Notes: a model not told the origin generated them from the sequence alone. 64,000 nt of DNA from Capitulum mitella (GCA_030062745.1 CP099848.1:15301081-15365080); one strand, 5' to 3'; shown: positions 1-11,665, counted from the first letter of the stretch. A program made the numbers and translations.

Positions 1-390
1 ACAGCGCAACATCGGCTTTGGAAATGGACACCTGATGTGCTTGGCGGCAAATGTGAAGTCAGACGTGCAGCATTCTTTACGTGGCTTTCCGTTCTAATCA
101 GTGTAGGATTAGATGGCATTACCAAAATACAACACGGATCTTGAAACTTTCCATGAACCTTCTCGAGTCTTTACGTGCACGCCGAGATTCATTTTTGTCT
201 ACATGTGAAAAATGCAAGGTATGTACTCCCATACAGTCCATTGGCGACATTGAAACATAAACAGGATATGCCAGGTCCAATCGAAACGTGGTGTCACAGC
301 GGGCAACGAGGAAGCATTAACTCGCCGATATTGCTCTAGTGAAGTTCTACCGCTACCACCCAACAGTGAGGTCACTATATCGTTCTTCGC
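1..390. other. Unassigned sequence
   Basis: I see no convincing exon, RNA gene or repeat here. Confidence 0.5.
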
Positions 391-745
391 TCATTGGAAA
401 TGGCTGGGCCATCGCCCCCACGCACTTCCCTTAGCGCTTGCCAGCGACAGCACGTGCCCAGCCTCGCACTTCCACGGCGGCACCAACATGGCGGCTCGCT
501 GTCTCCAGATACCCAACCAGCCGGGTGTCTCGGACCCGGGGTGACGGCAGGGGGCTGGCGCATGCAGAGCGCTGGGGCAGGCGGCCAGTCGTCACCTTGA
601 CCCTGAGGTCGCTCAGGCTGCCGCCGCGGGCGTTATCCGTCAGCCGGGGTCGTGATCCCGCCCCCGACCTCGGACCCCACGGTCGTTGCCGAGTCGTTCA
701 GCACGTGATCCCGGTAGATCTCGTCGTTCTCACGTCGAACTGAAA
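391..745. other. GC-rich segment with no resolved gene
   Basis: This stretch is clearly richer in G+C and CpG than its flanks and is open in more than one frame on both strands, as expected of GC-rich DNA that may or may not code. I could not find a start, splice site and codon bias that agree in one frame. It could be an unresolved exon or a CpG-rich regulatory block on either strand. Confidence 0.3.
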
Positions 746-2882
746 TAAATCAAGGCATTAGACGGCGACCTTCAGAAACCCAGCAAAGTCAAGGTTGAAG
801 GGGAGCTGCAAATGTCAACCTGAGGTAAGTGAGCTGTGCATGACGACTTTCCACACATTGCTGAATATACTGCAAACGAGATATATTGCTGACATCAATG
901 TTCATTGGGTTTTGTGCTTCATTTTATACGGTGCAGACTCGAGCCCACGGTGAACCTTACGCATTTCGATGTACGCGTTCAAAACTGACGTCATTCCGGA
1001 GGTGGTCTGAACGGCCTCGTCGAGTCCCAGTGTGCTCAGGGTCTTATGGGATCGAGAGAGCACAGCGCTGCTCCTGTCCCAGACGTCGCACCGCAGCAAG
1101 TGTTGCGCGGTCTCCTCTGAAGCGAATGGTGTACAAGCGGACAGCGGCGGGCAGATCCGTTTTCACCATGGGCCTTCGAGGTGACACGAGGCTTCCCGCC
1201 CGCGGTAGGGGACAACCCGTTGGTTTGAGTTCAGAACATATCGAAGGAAAACATCCAAATATGGCTGTGAAAAAGGGGGGGGGGGCGCCAGGCACTTAAT
1301 CTTCGGAGGTTTTACGCGTCTCAAATGATGTCTTACTCATTTACCTTATTCTTTAAATGCAATTCATAAAGCTTCTTCTGTCGGTATTTTAACCACGTCA
1401 TTCGTGTCATTATATACAACATCCTGTTCGTGGATTTTTGTTAACATAATGAAATTAACTTCATAAATTTTCCTGAACTGGACTTGACCACAATTTACGA
1501 GGCGCGACTTATTGTTTGGTGCGAATGCAAACGCACCGACTGTGATAGTAATGTAACCCACCTGCCAATTTACAGGCAGCGTGCTTTCACCGAAATGACT
1601 CTAGTTTTGTCTTCATCGCGCAGAATTTTACTACAGCGCGATTGGTTTATTTCTCGGCTCGTCCCATTGCAGGCGTTTCATGCTCACTTGGCCTCAGGCT
1701 TGCATTGTCTATAAGTAGCAAAAAATTATGTAGTCATTGAATCTATCAAAACACAACCAAGGATTTCAGCGATTGCCCATCTGCGTCTCCTTTGCCAAGA
1801 CGTGTTGTGTTGTCAGATTCATCTTGGCCTGTCACTTCCTACCATAACTGTTCACGTTAACTTACCACGAATATATTAATCATTTCAAAGAATGGATATT
1901 TAATGACGTAATCAATAATGCCATACATAGACGTCCTTTCAATACAAAATCATGCATGCATAACTAGTTATAAGTTAATAACGCGAATGTAAAACTTTAA
2001 TATGCAGCTTGTTGCGAACTAAACACCATTCAGCATGGGGCGAACTGGCAGCCTAGTTACTTTTCTAGTAGCTGAGGTAAACAAGGCGCGACGTTTTTCT
2101 TTTATCAGATGGCTACCCAACCCAAAAGAAGTGTGTGGAAAAACGGAAGACATTTGCTCCAAGATTTTTATCATTGGTTGAATCAGTGTCTTGCATAGTG
2201 TAAAGACTCAACAAAATTCCTAACCTTTCAGTGGATAAGCAATGTTTACATTGCCTATTCTTGAAAGCCGTCACAGGGTTTGTGTCTGTTACCAGTTGTG
2301 TAAGTGTGCCCAATCTCCATTTATCATATCTGTGCAGCGCCGACCCCATCATTCCCTAACTCTAGGCTTTATTTACCCGTACGGGCATTTCTAGGAACAT
2401 AAATTTCGCGCGTTCGTAATTGTAACATCTCTTATTTAGTTTCCTACCCAGAATGATATCGCTCTGTTGGCATTTGCTGCACTTCACGACGCCCAACGGC
2501 ATGCACTTTTCACTCCTGATTTTTGCAAACACGGTTTGGTACATTGAACAGCACTCCGTTTACACGCTGACGGACGGCCGCCGAACAAACAGCGTTAAAC
2601 CCTTCGGCGTCAGATCCATACCCATGCGTCCGCCTCCGATGTGCCGTCAGTAAGCAGGGATTCATCAGTTATGATCAGGGTCGAGATATCGAGGAAATCT
2701 GGCACTCACTGTCCGGAAATCTCATTTCTCACGAGCAGGCCATTTTCATTTCCATCTGACCCTATGGCACCGCCGTCTCTAGGATTGAACGCAAAACAAG
2801 AAGAAGTTGCCTTTTTGACAGGACACGACCGCGCTCTGAGAAGCTCCCTGAAGTGGGGCTGCGTTCGGGAAGTGTGATCCCC
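746..2882. other. Unassigned sequence
   Basis: Mostly AT-rich unique-looking sequence with no ORF showing the GC-rich third positions of the confident exons. A minus-strand GTGAGT donor-like site occurs near 2,703-2,708, but no reading frame into it is open in phase 1. No gene is supported. Confidence 0.45.
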
Positions 2883-3110
2883 CTGGCACTCTGCCGCTCC
2901 TCGGTCCCGGTATCGACTGGAGGCTCGGCCTGACATTGCTGCCGGCAGCACTGATCAACTGCTGCAGTTTATCAGCGTCAGGTCCCGGAGACTTCTGCCG
3001 GCAATCTGCTACAGCTGCCGGCTTCAGATCTTCGGAGACCTCTGCCAGAAACCTGTCGCAGCTGCCGATTTCAAGTCCCGTCGCTGACAGCCGGGGGTGA
3101 CACGCGCTGG
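2883..3110. repeat. Degenerate tandem repeat, about 47-48 bp
   Basis: Units of the form GGAGACYTCTGCC...CAGCTGCCG...TTCA recur about every 47-48 bp, for example starting near 2,989 and 3,037, with a more diverged unit before them. Open frames through it are probably by-products of the repeat. Confidence 0.5.
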
Positions 3111-4009
3111 GCGGCGTCCTGCTCCCTCTGACCTTTGCCTCCATACCGTGACCTCTAGCTCTCAGGTTAGTGTGTTTCGGCGACCCATCCCGTGGCCTTC
3201 CCGTCGGCAGTAATCACCTCCGTTTCTCGAGAAAGCCACGTCGTCCGCCATCTGGCTGCCCGCCTGCGTTATTGGACATCGCTGGGGAATGAGGTCTCGT
3301 TTAGACCATCCAACGACGCCGACGTGTTTCTCCGGTCCTGTATTTCTGTCTTCATTGATCCAGCGGCAGGCCTCAGGGATCTCACCGGCGAAGGATGTGG
3401 TTGAGATATTTCGCCGGCCCAGTTGGCGGCCTGAGTGAGGATCAGTGCCGTGCCGAATGCTCATAGATCAGTTTCACAGCCAATATTGTCAAGTCCTCAA
3501 AGATTCTCCAATCTCAACAACGTCGTCTGAATAATGCCCGTAATTTCATACGACATGCTTCCAAAAATAAATGAGTCTAATGAATGATTAATGGAGTTGC
3601 ATGTTTACTACCAAAGTCTAGGTTCAAGGCAGACAGTCTGTCTTCGAATAGCCATGTGCTGACGATTTATTTTATCTATGCCTGTGTACGAATATTTATG
3701 GAAAAATAAACAATGGTAATCTGTAATGCGAGTGCGAGACTAGCTGAGCAGTTGCGATATTATCCAATGTAAATATGTTGTGCCCCGCCCCCTCCGTGCG
3801 ACCTATCTCCCAACAGTGCGACAGTGAACAATGAAATCAGAATCGACAGATCTGGGAGGCGAGGGGTCACGACACGCATCAGCATACGCAGACACACACA
3901 CACACGGAGAAAGAAACACATTTGTGAAGTTCTACTGCCTTCGTGTTGGTTGCTTAGCACTTCTTTACAATGCAGCAATTTCGTTCCACGGATAGTGCTA
4001 ATCGGATTT
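3111..4009. other. Unassigned sequence
   Basis: No confident gene. A GC-richer patch at about 3,170-3,450 is open on both strands but has no agreeing start and splice signals. A short CA run sits near 3,894-3,905. Confidence 0.4.
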
Positions 4010-4206
4010 TCATGAAGGCGATCTAGTGACAGCCCCAAAATCGGTGATGTTGCTGACTGGCGAGACGGCGTCGGACACCGGCGCGTACCAACCCCGCTTA
4101 GACCGTGCCGCTGCCAGCCGTGGCGGATTCGCACGGGAAAAGGCGGCAGTGTCGGGTTCGGTGTCGGGTTCAGGCCGTCGCAGCTGACAATGGAGTCCGA
4201 CACAGG
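4010..4206 (-). CDS. Candidate 3' or internal exon, unknown product
   Basis: A plausible acceptor on the minus strand (pyrimidine-rich tract ending CCGTAG, AG at 4,208-4,207) opens onto a frame of about 65 codons ending in TGA at 4,012-4,010. Third positions are fairly GC-rich, and the product begins CVGLHCQLRRPEP. If entered in phase 1 (the first two bases CC completing a codon), this is exactly the open frame. Phase 1 is the phase of all three confident upstream donors. No family is recognised and there is no Cys-rich or catalytic signature. The exon could instead use an internal donor. This is inference from phase and composition only. Confidence 0.25.
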
Positions 4207-4929
4207 CTACGGAGCACGAAACCGCGGTTCGGAGACACAGGGTAGACCGCGTGGTCCGCGAGCTTCTGTTAAATCCCCGGTTCAGAGTTGGAACACTGAT
4301 ATCAATATCACATGCGTGAGACTGAACGTACGGTGACATTGTTTGGGATGCTTATGCTTCCAGGAACACAATTTGCGGTCAAATCAAATGACTACTCTTC
4401 GTCTACGAACGAAAACACGCTCTTTGGATCCATTAAAACTTCCTCAAGACATACTCAAGACATCATATGCATGTTGAGAAGGATTTCGTCGTCTGAAAAC
4501 CACGGAAGCCCTTTCATGATTTGACGGCCTGTTTTGGAATCGTACCAACGCCATTGGCCTCAGCCGGCGTTTGGATGCGCTGCGTACATAGAGCAGGAGG
4601 TCCGGGGTGTCACGTGATGCAGTCACGGGTCTGTTTGAAACCCTCGAATCAAATCACCTATCCTTTATTTAAGTGTTGCGGAAATCGTCTGACTGAATAC
4701 AGCAAAACGTCCGACCCCCAGCCAACATGCCGCTGTCCAGAACCTCGTGGCTGTCCTCTTCATAAAACTCCTTTTTCTTTTCTTCGCAGTTTCGTCTCGT
4801 AGAATGACGCCTGAACTGTGCTGAAGTCAACAATTTTGGCACCGCTCCGTCGCGATAAGATGTGTTCAGTCATTTGTTTAATGGCATACAAGGATAATTA
4901 TGGGACTCGTTTCACTTCGATTTCATTTC
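4207..4929. other. Unassigned sequence
   Basis: No supported gene or clear repeat. Confidence 0.4.
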
Positions 4930-4984
4930 AATTCAACCGAAAGCCGGATGGCCACCCACAGTTCGTCTGCTAATAAAAGGACTT
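4930..4984 (+). repeat. Short dispersed repeat (copy 1 of 2)
   Basis: About 50 bp beginning CCGAAAGCCGGATGGCCACC and containing CAGTTCGTCT...AATAAAAGG is repeated in the same orientation at about 8,432-8,484 with a few substitutions. It lies just downstream of the 5.1-kb splice donor, that is, inside the presumed intron. Confidence 0.6.
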
Positions 4985-5077
4985 GAGGGCCGTTAGACCC
5001 TGACTCTAGCCGTCCTGTCCCACGCGTCGTCACCTACTCGTCACGCCCAGAACACCGCGCGCCACGCGACGTCTTAC

Positions 5078-5612
5078 CGCCAGTTGTGGACGCGGCCGCC
5101 TGCTCGGATGTCAGGTGCAGCATGACCAGCACCAGGCCTACCGCCATCCCCGCCAGCACGGCGGCCACGGCCAGCACGGCCAGCACCAGCCGGCGGCGGC
5201 GACGCTCCTTCGGCGCCATGTCGCTACTGGGCAGCAGGTCGGCCAGGGTGGAGCGGCGCCGGGAGCCGCCCGGCAGCGCTGAGTGCCGGCGCCGGCTGCA
5301 GCCCGAGCGGCGCCGGCCGCCGCCGCGCCGCCCGGCCGGCCCCGGGCCGTCCAGCAACAGGCTCAGCCGGTAAGCCAGGTTGTCCAGCTCGGCGCCGCCG
5401 GGCTCGCTGTGGCGGCGGCGGCAACGCAGCGCCGGTCGCTCGGACAGGGACAGCGCCCCGATGACGACATCGGCTTCCCCCGCCGGATCTCCGACCTCGT
5501 GTGTCACGGCGGCGGACTCTGCCAGGTCCTCAGCGTCCTTCCACAGGTCGAGTATCACCTCTGGCAGTCTGGCGTCCTCCTCCGCCGATTGCCTACGCCC
5601 CCCGGCAGACAT
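5078..5612 (-). CDS. First coding exon: type II membrane anchor, isoform C (178 codons + 1 nt)
   Basis: The ATG is at 5,612-5,610. The frame is open for 178 codons and reaches a strong donor (GGCG|GTAAGA; last exon base 5,078) in phase 1. Residues 1-134 are hydrophilic, with Arg/Ser clusters resembling basophilic kinase sites (RRRHSE near 65-70, RRRHSA near 107-112, RRRST near 118-122). KERRRRR (135-141) precedes a hydrophobic helix at about 142-166, then a 12-residue exposed stretch. Basic residues before the helix and no signal peptide imply N-in/C-out topology. G+C is very high, unlike the flanks. The family is not recognised. Neprilysin-like peptidases, DPP-like proteins and transmembrane collagens share this layout, but nothing here distinguishes them. 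The rest of the protein must come from exons at lower coordinates. Confidence 0.7.
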
Positions 5613-5734
5613 CGCAAATGCTGGTTACGGCAGGGCCTCAGTCGTAGTTTCACGGCCCCGATTTGCGCTGCTCCGTTTCGCGCGTACCCTTCCGGGCACA
5701 GTAACACCGAGGGCGCAGGACGAGGTCTGTCCTA

Positions 5735-5830
5735 GTGATGACGTCACACCGAGAAGAAAGGACCGGGCTCTGCAATGCTGGTGACGTCACACCTAGGGGA
5801 CAGGACCGGACTCTGTCGTGCCGATGACAT
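5735..5830 (-). promoter_or_regulatory. Putative promoter element with two CRE-type TGACGTCA sites
   Basis: Two perfect TGACGTCA palindromes at 5,739-5,746 and 5,782-5,789 lie about 127 and 170 nt upstream of the minus-strand ATG at 5,612. They sit in a roughly 43-bp tandem duplication sharing GTGACGTCACACC...GGACCGG.CTCTG. TGACGTCA is the known CREB/ATF bZIP site. A regulatory role for the neighbouring exon is inferred from position. Confidence 0.45.
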
Positions 5831-5984
5831 GCAGAGAACGGTAGCTCAGCAGATCCGTGTTCAAGCCGCCGTCGCAAACACGTCGTCATCGCACTGCGCC
5901 CGCATCATCCTCTCGCCAGGCACACACCGTAATGACGTCGTTCTCCTTGGTGGCTTTAGCCAAGCTGTCGTCAGCGAATCGCTT

Positions 5985-6345
5985 GCAACACGTCCTGCCG
6001 CCAGTGACGCAATGGAAGACGTTATCTCGGCGGTGACGCACTGGAAGACGTCCTGCCGTCAGTAACACACGTGAAGACGTCTCACCACCAGTGACGTACT
6101 TAAAAACGTCCTGCCATCAGTGACGCAGTGGAAGACATCCTGCCATCAGTGATGCAGTGGAAGACGTCCTACCATCAGTGACGCACTGGAAGACGTCCTG
6201 CCATCAGTGCCGCACCGGAAGACGTCCTGCATCAGTGACGCACTAGATGTTCTCTCGGCATTGACGCAATAGAAGACGTTCTCTCGGCAGTGTCCCACTG
6301 GAAGACGTCCTCTCGGCAATGACGCACTGGAAACTGGAAGTTTTC
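5985..6345. repeat. 29-bp minisatellite rich in GACGTC and TGACGCA
   Basis: About eleven degenerate units of CAGTGACGCACTGGAAGACG followed by TCCTGCCAT are arrayed head to tail with a 29-bp period. Units near the right end switch to a TCTCGGCA variant. Most units keep a GACGTC palindrome and a TGACG half-CRE. The array lies 0.37-0.73 kb upstream of the 5.6-kb exon start. Confidence 0.85.
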
Positions 6346-7376
6346 TCGGCGGTGTCTCGGCACAGGAACGGCCGTCTTGGCCGCCGCCGCCTCACTGACT
6401 GGCCTCTCCTCTCCGCTCTCCGCGGGAAGCAACAGGACGCGAATGTTTGCAAATGGCTGCGGTCGACCACGACGACCACAGGCGACCGCCCAAAGGCCTA
6501 CGTAGGTCCACGCATACGCAGCGCCCTGCCGCGCGGCTGAAGGCTGAAGCTACGTTATGATGTCACGGAAGCCAGAACAGCGTCACCCTTGTATGAGAGC
6601 AGTAATCGATGGGCTGACAGGATTAAAACTGCGGTTGTGTCGGTTGCACTTCCTGGGAAAGGTGTGCAACCGAAACGAGATGCATTTGTTTATCTCTCTA
6701 CACTTTTTTGTTTCCTTTATCCTTGGCTATTTGTTGTCGTTTATTGTCGTTTGTGTGTGTTTCAGTATCGGCTTGGATATTTGTGGCTGTAAACTTTTCT
6801 GGCGTTTCCCACGTTTTCTGCGTTGATGAAAATACCCAATACCCATACAGTTAAAAAAACTAAGGCATCAGTCATGACAGTTTCCAGACACAGCGGATGT
6901 TGTGATGTGCTGGCGTAAAGATAAGGCACTTACCGCGGACCATAAATTTCCATCGCTGGCCGACGCCCACGGAGTTGTGCTCAATAAAACACGAGCGAAT
7001 TTACGGCTCCCATACATTTTCGATGCCAGGCCGGCTCATTTTTCATTGGTACAGTATGGTAATAACTTGCTGGGCAGCCGCCATTTCGCATCAAGCTGAT
7101 ATTGAACTGCGGTTAGGGTAGCTGTCGGAAGCCTTGCCTGGCATAGTTTTGCGACACTCAAAATTTTGCGGGACCGGCATAGAGGAACGGCAGGCTTCAC
7201 CGTTAAAAGTTGTTACAACGATGGCTTAATTAAACTTCGTCCCGAACGACTGACGCATTTGCTTGTCGACTAGGCAAGCGAATAGAGTTTACTGGCACAA
7301 ATCCTTACAGCTTGTCTCCACACAGGATCCGGCAATCCGCGGACCCCTGAACGGCATAGAAAACGGACGGCTTTGC
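6346..7376. other. Unassigned sequence
   Basis: GC-rich at first (to about 6,545), then AT-rich. No gene is supported. The open frames at 6,557-6,826 are low-complexity hydrophobic and T-rich. Confidence 0.4.
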
Positions 7377-7708
7377 ATGTAGCATCGGAATAAAAACTAA
7401 TCAAATATTCATTAAACTAGCCGTACAGAATCGCAACCGGCATTTTTGAAATGGGTTTGTAGTATTAGCAACCATTACACTTTAAACATCATGAAAAAAT
7501 TAATTTATGAGGTTCGAGAACCACTCGACTTAAAACACAAACACAAACGACTTAAAATGTAGCATCGGAATAAAAACTTACGTTAAAGTAACCGTACAGA
7601 ATCGCAACCGGCATTTTTGAAATGGGTTTGCAGTATCAGCAAGCATTACTCTCTAAAAATGATAAAAAATTAATTCATGAGGTTTCGAGAACCACTCGAC
7701 TTAAAACA
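7377..7708 (+). repeat. Tandem duplication, about 180-bp unit
   Basis: The segment from 7,377 (ATGTAGCATCGGAATAAAAA...) to about 7,536 is repeated at 7,557-7,708 with scattered substitutions. Shared landmarks are GTACAGAATCGCAACCGGCA, TTTTTGAAATGGGTTTG and GAGAACCACTCGACTTAAAAC. Non-coding. Confidence 0.85.
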
Positions 7709-7799
7709 GATCGCCGTAATAGACCCACATTTCCATGAAATACATGCATGTATATGCTTGTACTACACGCGTTGCCACCACACAACCGTAAAAATCAAA

Positions 7800-8150
7800 G
7801 GTCGAGCGCTTCAAACTGCGCCACCGTGTTCCACTGCAGGCGACCGGATCAGGCGATACTTTAAAGCGGACCTGGCCGAAGGCGTTCGTCGGCAGCAGAG
7901 GTGACGGCCCAGTGCCGCGCCATCCCGGGTCGGCCAGCCAATCGGCGCCATTTGACGGTCTCGTCGGCGCCGCGCGCGATCGCTGACGTCTGTCGACGAA
8001 CGGGCTCCCGTGGGGGCCGCAGGCGGCCGCCGTCATTAACCTCTCCGAATGTCAGGTCAAATCAGGCCCTGCGACGCCAATCAGCAGACGGGTATCAAGC
8101 TTGGCGGCACCAGGTAAAATTGCGCCTCTGGACGGCCGTCCAGTGACGAC
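7800..8150 (+). promoter_or_regulatory. CpG-rich block with CCAAT boxes and a possible 5' exon
   Basis: This GC/CpG-rich block has CCAAT at 7,938-7,942 and 8,077-8,081 and a consensus plus-strand donor CAG|GTAAAA at 8,113/8,114. It may be a promoter with a non-coding or short coding first exon. The plus-strand frame starting at 7,901 shows no recognisable domain. Minus-strand activity is equally possible. Confidence 0.3.
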
Positions 8151-8431
8151 ACTGCGGGAGGATACCCCCCCATCTCCGGCTGACATGTCATCAGCCAGCT
8201 AGCAACGTCGTGGTGTCGATGTTATAATATCGATACGAAATAGATCCACAGTGCTGATAATAGTGCGATGAACGTGCTCGAGATGGAGTTGCGAAGGCGA
8301 TTCTTAATTGCAAACATGTAGACATTCCTGTCGGCGATCCGTGAGCTGAAGACAAATCGTGTGTTTGACCGTGAGGTTTCGTGTGATCTGGGATTGGAAT
8401 TAAACACAGGTTCGTTTTATTCCGCCGCCGA

Positions 8432-8484
8432 AAGCCGGATGACCACCCGCAGTTCGTCTTTTGATAAAAGGGTTTAATACGCGT
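8432..8484 (+). repeat. Short dispersed repeat (copy 2 of 2)
   Basis: Direct copy of the sequence at 4,930-4,984 (CCGAAAGCCGGATGACCACC...), ending in GATAAAAGG. Confidence 0.6.
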
Positions 8485-8519
8485 ACTGGAAGGGGGCTAT
8501 TTTGTGCCTCCCCAGCCTG

Positions 8520-9295
8520 TTCTTCAAAATTGCGAGAACGGATCGGAGCTGGTCGCTGCTACTTTGTGACATTTATGACAATTCAGTAACTCGTCCATTG
8601 ACCAAAAATCGAAAATCGGCGGGAAATTTTTTGGGTTTGAAGCACCTGAAGTGAAACAAACAACGAAAATAACGGTTATCGCTAACAAATGTGAATTTTG
8701 CGAAAGAACTAGCGTTATACGTGAGATTGCTCCGGCACCGTCTGAAGGGGGTGTCAAATAGGGCACCCCCTCTGTTTTTCTTGAATAACTTCTGAGCCGT
8801 TAGAGTTGGCTGAACCAAATCTTCAGCGCCTGTTTAACAGTCCATTCTACATATTTTGACACCAAACCATTTCCATGCTAGGTAAGGCCATGGGGATATG
8901 ACGTCATAAGTAAACCTTTGCATACAGATTTGCACCTTATCGGTCGTTGGCGCGAACATGCTTCGTTTTTTTATAATATTCCGGAATATTATGCATCAGT
9001 TGTTTGGATTTACATAGGATACTGTCCCTTAAAGGATATACGACCGTGACACTTCAGCATAAGAGGTCATGCTAGGTCACATGCTTGACGACATTTGGAC
9101 TGATTTGCATTCTGCGTAAAAGAAGTGGTTGCCGCTGAGCTTCCACGTCGTTCAAGCCAGACAAGCGGATCTACATACGCCTCTTAGCGAGGCTCATCAA
9201 ATGTAACGTGAGGTCATATCAGACCATGTTATACGCAGATATCAAAACGGAATGAAATACAACATTGTCTGTAGAAGATGGTTCCGTGGTAGTAA
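8520..9295 (+). repeat. AGGTCA-rich dispersed repeat, family B (copy 1)
   Basis: This is the reverse-complement relative of about 48,310-48,880. Shared landmarks are the AGAAGATGGTTC end, the AGGTCATGCTAGGTCACATG core, ATGACGTCATA, the TTCTTGAATAACTTCTGAGC stretch and the GGCACCGYCTG...GGGGGTGWCAAA end. The part at 8,530-8,650 also matches 42,780-42,920 inverted, linking it to family C. No coding capacity is seen. Confidence 0.7.
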
Positions 9296-9740
9296 AGCAG
9301 CGTAGCCAGGATTCCGCCCAGGGGGGCCCAGATCGGATCAAGGGGCCCTCGTAACCAATGGACGCCCCCGCCAAGGGCGGATCCAGGATTTCACCAGTGC
9401 GGCGGAAGGGGGTGGAAACGAATGGTCAGCGCGGGGCCCCCATTTTTTTACCCTTCAGATATGAAAAATGATGCAATTTTGCCTTTTTACCTTATAAAAT
9501 AACCGAGAAGTTCAAACGCGCCACCTTATTTGAGCAAAATCTGCGTTGTATTCCCCAACAAAGTGGCCGAAATATGGTAAAAACGGAGGGATTTTAGGCG
9601 GCTCCGGCCCTCCCTTCATTTGAAACGCCGTGTTTGTGTCTGGTCCATGAACCAGTCTGTCTCCGCCCCCCATTCTGTAGCTTCTGGGGATTTTTTTGTC
9701 AGCTTAGTTTAGGTAACCTCTTGCAGTTACAGGGGCACTT
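9296..9740. repeat. Fragments of GCGTAGCCAGGATT-type repeats
   Basis: CAGCGTAGCCAGGATTCCGC at 9,298 and GGGCGGATCCAGGATTTCAC at about 9,375 resemble the ends of the hAT MITE family described below (CAGG.ACGTAGCCAGGAT). No target duplication could be paired, so boundaries are uncertain. Confidence 0.4.
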
Positions 9741-11300
9741 TTGGTGGTCTCGGACCGTCTGCCGTGCAAGGACCCTCTAGTGGTCTCAGGTTCCTTTTAC
9801 AGTTTCACGTGTCCCGCGGGACGTCTCAGTCGCTCCTTTGACGCTTCCAGGGGCACGTCGGACTTTGTGACAGTCTCAGGGACCTATCTGGCGGTTTCAG
9901 GGAAGCTTAAGCCATCCCGGATTCCCTCCTGTCGTCCCTGGGACGTTTTTGCCGTCTAAGGAGTCCTTCAGGCACTAAAAAGGCCCTCTATAAATCTCTC
10001 TCTGCCGTGACAGGGGCGACTCTGTCAATGCCCTAGATCCTATGGCCGTTTCCGGAGTAGTCTGGACGTTTCAAGGTCCAGTAGTTTCAGGAGCCCGTCT
10101 GGTCGTCTCAGGTGCCCCTATTGCTAGACTTCTAGTTAGCAGTCTCAAAGGTCCCTCTAGCATTCTCAGTGGACCCCTTGTGTCCTGGACCCCTTCTTAT
10201 CGTCTCTGGAAAACATTTTTGCCATCTCAGGGTCTTTCTGGCAGTTACAGAAGACCTTTTGGCAATTTCAGGGCCCCTGTCCAGTGCCATAGGTCCCCTG
10301 AACGTCTCCGGTGGTCCCCATGGCTGTATCAGGGTCTTCCTCTGTTACATGAGGTATATCTGGCAGTCTTTTAGGGCCCCTCTAGCTGTAACAAGGGGCT
10401 TTTGTTGGTGCTTCAGGGGTCTCACTGGCAGTCTCAAGGAGACCTTGCCCGTGTCAGGAGTCCGCTTATTACACTCGGGGACCCTCTGGGCGTCCAGTGA
10501 CCCCATAAAATCCAAATACCGTCTCAAAGGCCCTCTTATCGTCCGCCTCGCAGGGGCCCTGCGACCTTTTTGGCGGTCTCAGGGGTCATCTGCGGTGCAT
10601 GCGCCCATATGCGGTGTCTCAGAAACCACCTGACCTTCCCGGGGCCCCTGACAGCATCAAGATCCCCTCAGGGTTTCAAAAAAAGCCAGTGTAGCATATT
10701 TGTGGCTCCTCTCGAGGTTGAGGTCACCGACGAATTCCCGTTCAGGGGGCCCCTCTGGTTGGCCTTATGCCGTGCTAGGCACCCTCTTCAGTTCTTTGCG
10801 TCTCAGTTGTCTCTGGCAATTTTAGCGGTCTCAAGGACCCTTTGCCGTCTTGGGCCCCTTTTCGGTCGCAGGGGCCCTTGAAGAGTTTCAAGGGCCCTCT
10901 GAAGGCCCTCTGACTACGTCAAGAACGTTCAGCTTTTCACTCACAGGGCCCCCGTAGGGACTCAGTCCTCATCCGGGCCGTCTCAGGGGCCCTATGAGCC
11001 ATCTGGCGGTCTCAGGGACACTGCCGTGTTGGTCTCAGGGGCCCTTTGGGAGCTTCAGGGGCCCTCTATGCGTCTCAGAGGTCATCTGTCCCTCCAGGAG
11101 GCCTCCCTGACTGCATCAAGATTCCGTTAGGTTCTTATAGAGACCCCGTGAAGCTCATACGGGGCCCCTTCGGGGCTCCTTTTAAGTCTGACAGGCGGCC
11201 CCTTTTCAGGCCTCAGGGGGAGGGGACGATCGCCCCAATCGCCCCCCCCCCTTTGGATCCGCGCCTGGCCGTCGTATTCAGTGGGGCCCCATGTGGTTAA
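9741..11300 (+). repeat. GC-rich complex minisatellite, copy 1
   Basis: About 1.5 kb of degenerate roughly 30-40-bp units built on TCTCAGGGGCCCYTCTGGCNG. Order and spacing of diverged units match 19,380-20,975 (for example TTTTTGCCGTCTAAGGAGTCCTTCAG, TGCTAGA..T..TTGTTAGCAG, GTGAAGCTCATACGG), so the two blocks are copies of one long element and did not expand independently. Open frames through it are by-products. Confidence 0.85.
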
Positions 11301-11665
11301 AATTGCTGTCGATTTGTAAAGGGGCCCCGCTGAATCGTAAAGGGCTTACAGGTCGGCAGGGACATCTTTACTGGAAAGCAAGGGCCCCTGTTGGCCAGGG
11401 GGGTCACTGCCTGTCTGTAGAGGGCACCCTATTCGCCTGTAAAGGGCCCCTGTGGACCTCTGGGGACTTCTTCCAGACCGAAAGGAGGCCCCTTCAGAGG
11501 CTGACAGGAGCCTTTTATGGGCTGACAGGGGGCCCTCCCCAGACAAGCAGTGAATTCCCCTACGAGCTAGCAGGGATCCCTAGACGCTCATTCAGATCAC
11601 GGACCTCTCTTTGTAGCACACAGAGCCTTCCTGGACATTCGGAGTACGTTTTCTTTAGGTTCGCA
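11301..11665 (+). repeat. Second GC-rich minisatellite
   Basis: Units with TGTAAAGGGGCCCCTGT / CTGACAGGRGCC recur every 30-40 bp. It is related in composition to the preceding block but has different unit sequences. Confidence 0.6.

Noticed and set aside
438-743. Coding gene in the GC-rich block at 0.4-0.7 kb
   Set aside because: Several overlapping frames are open on both strands with no splice site or domain to decide between them.
5985-6345. CRISPR-like array (29-bp repeats)
   Set aside because: Units abut with no unique spacers, the context is eukaryotic and there are no cas genes; it is a minisatellite.
9741-10633. Open frames of 110-154 codons in the GC-rich block
   Set aside because: The unit repeats degenerately and frames are not conserved in the second copy, so they are by-products of the minisatellite.
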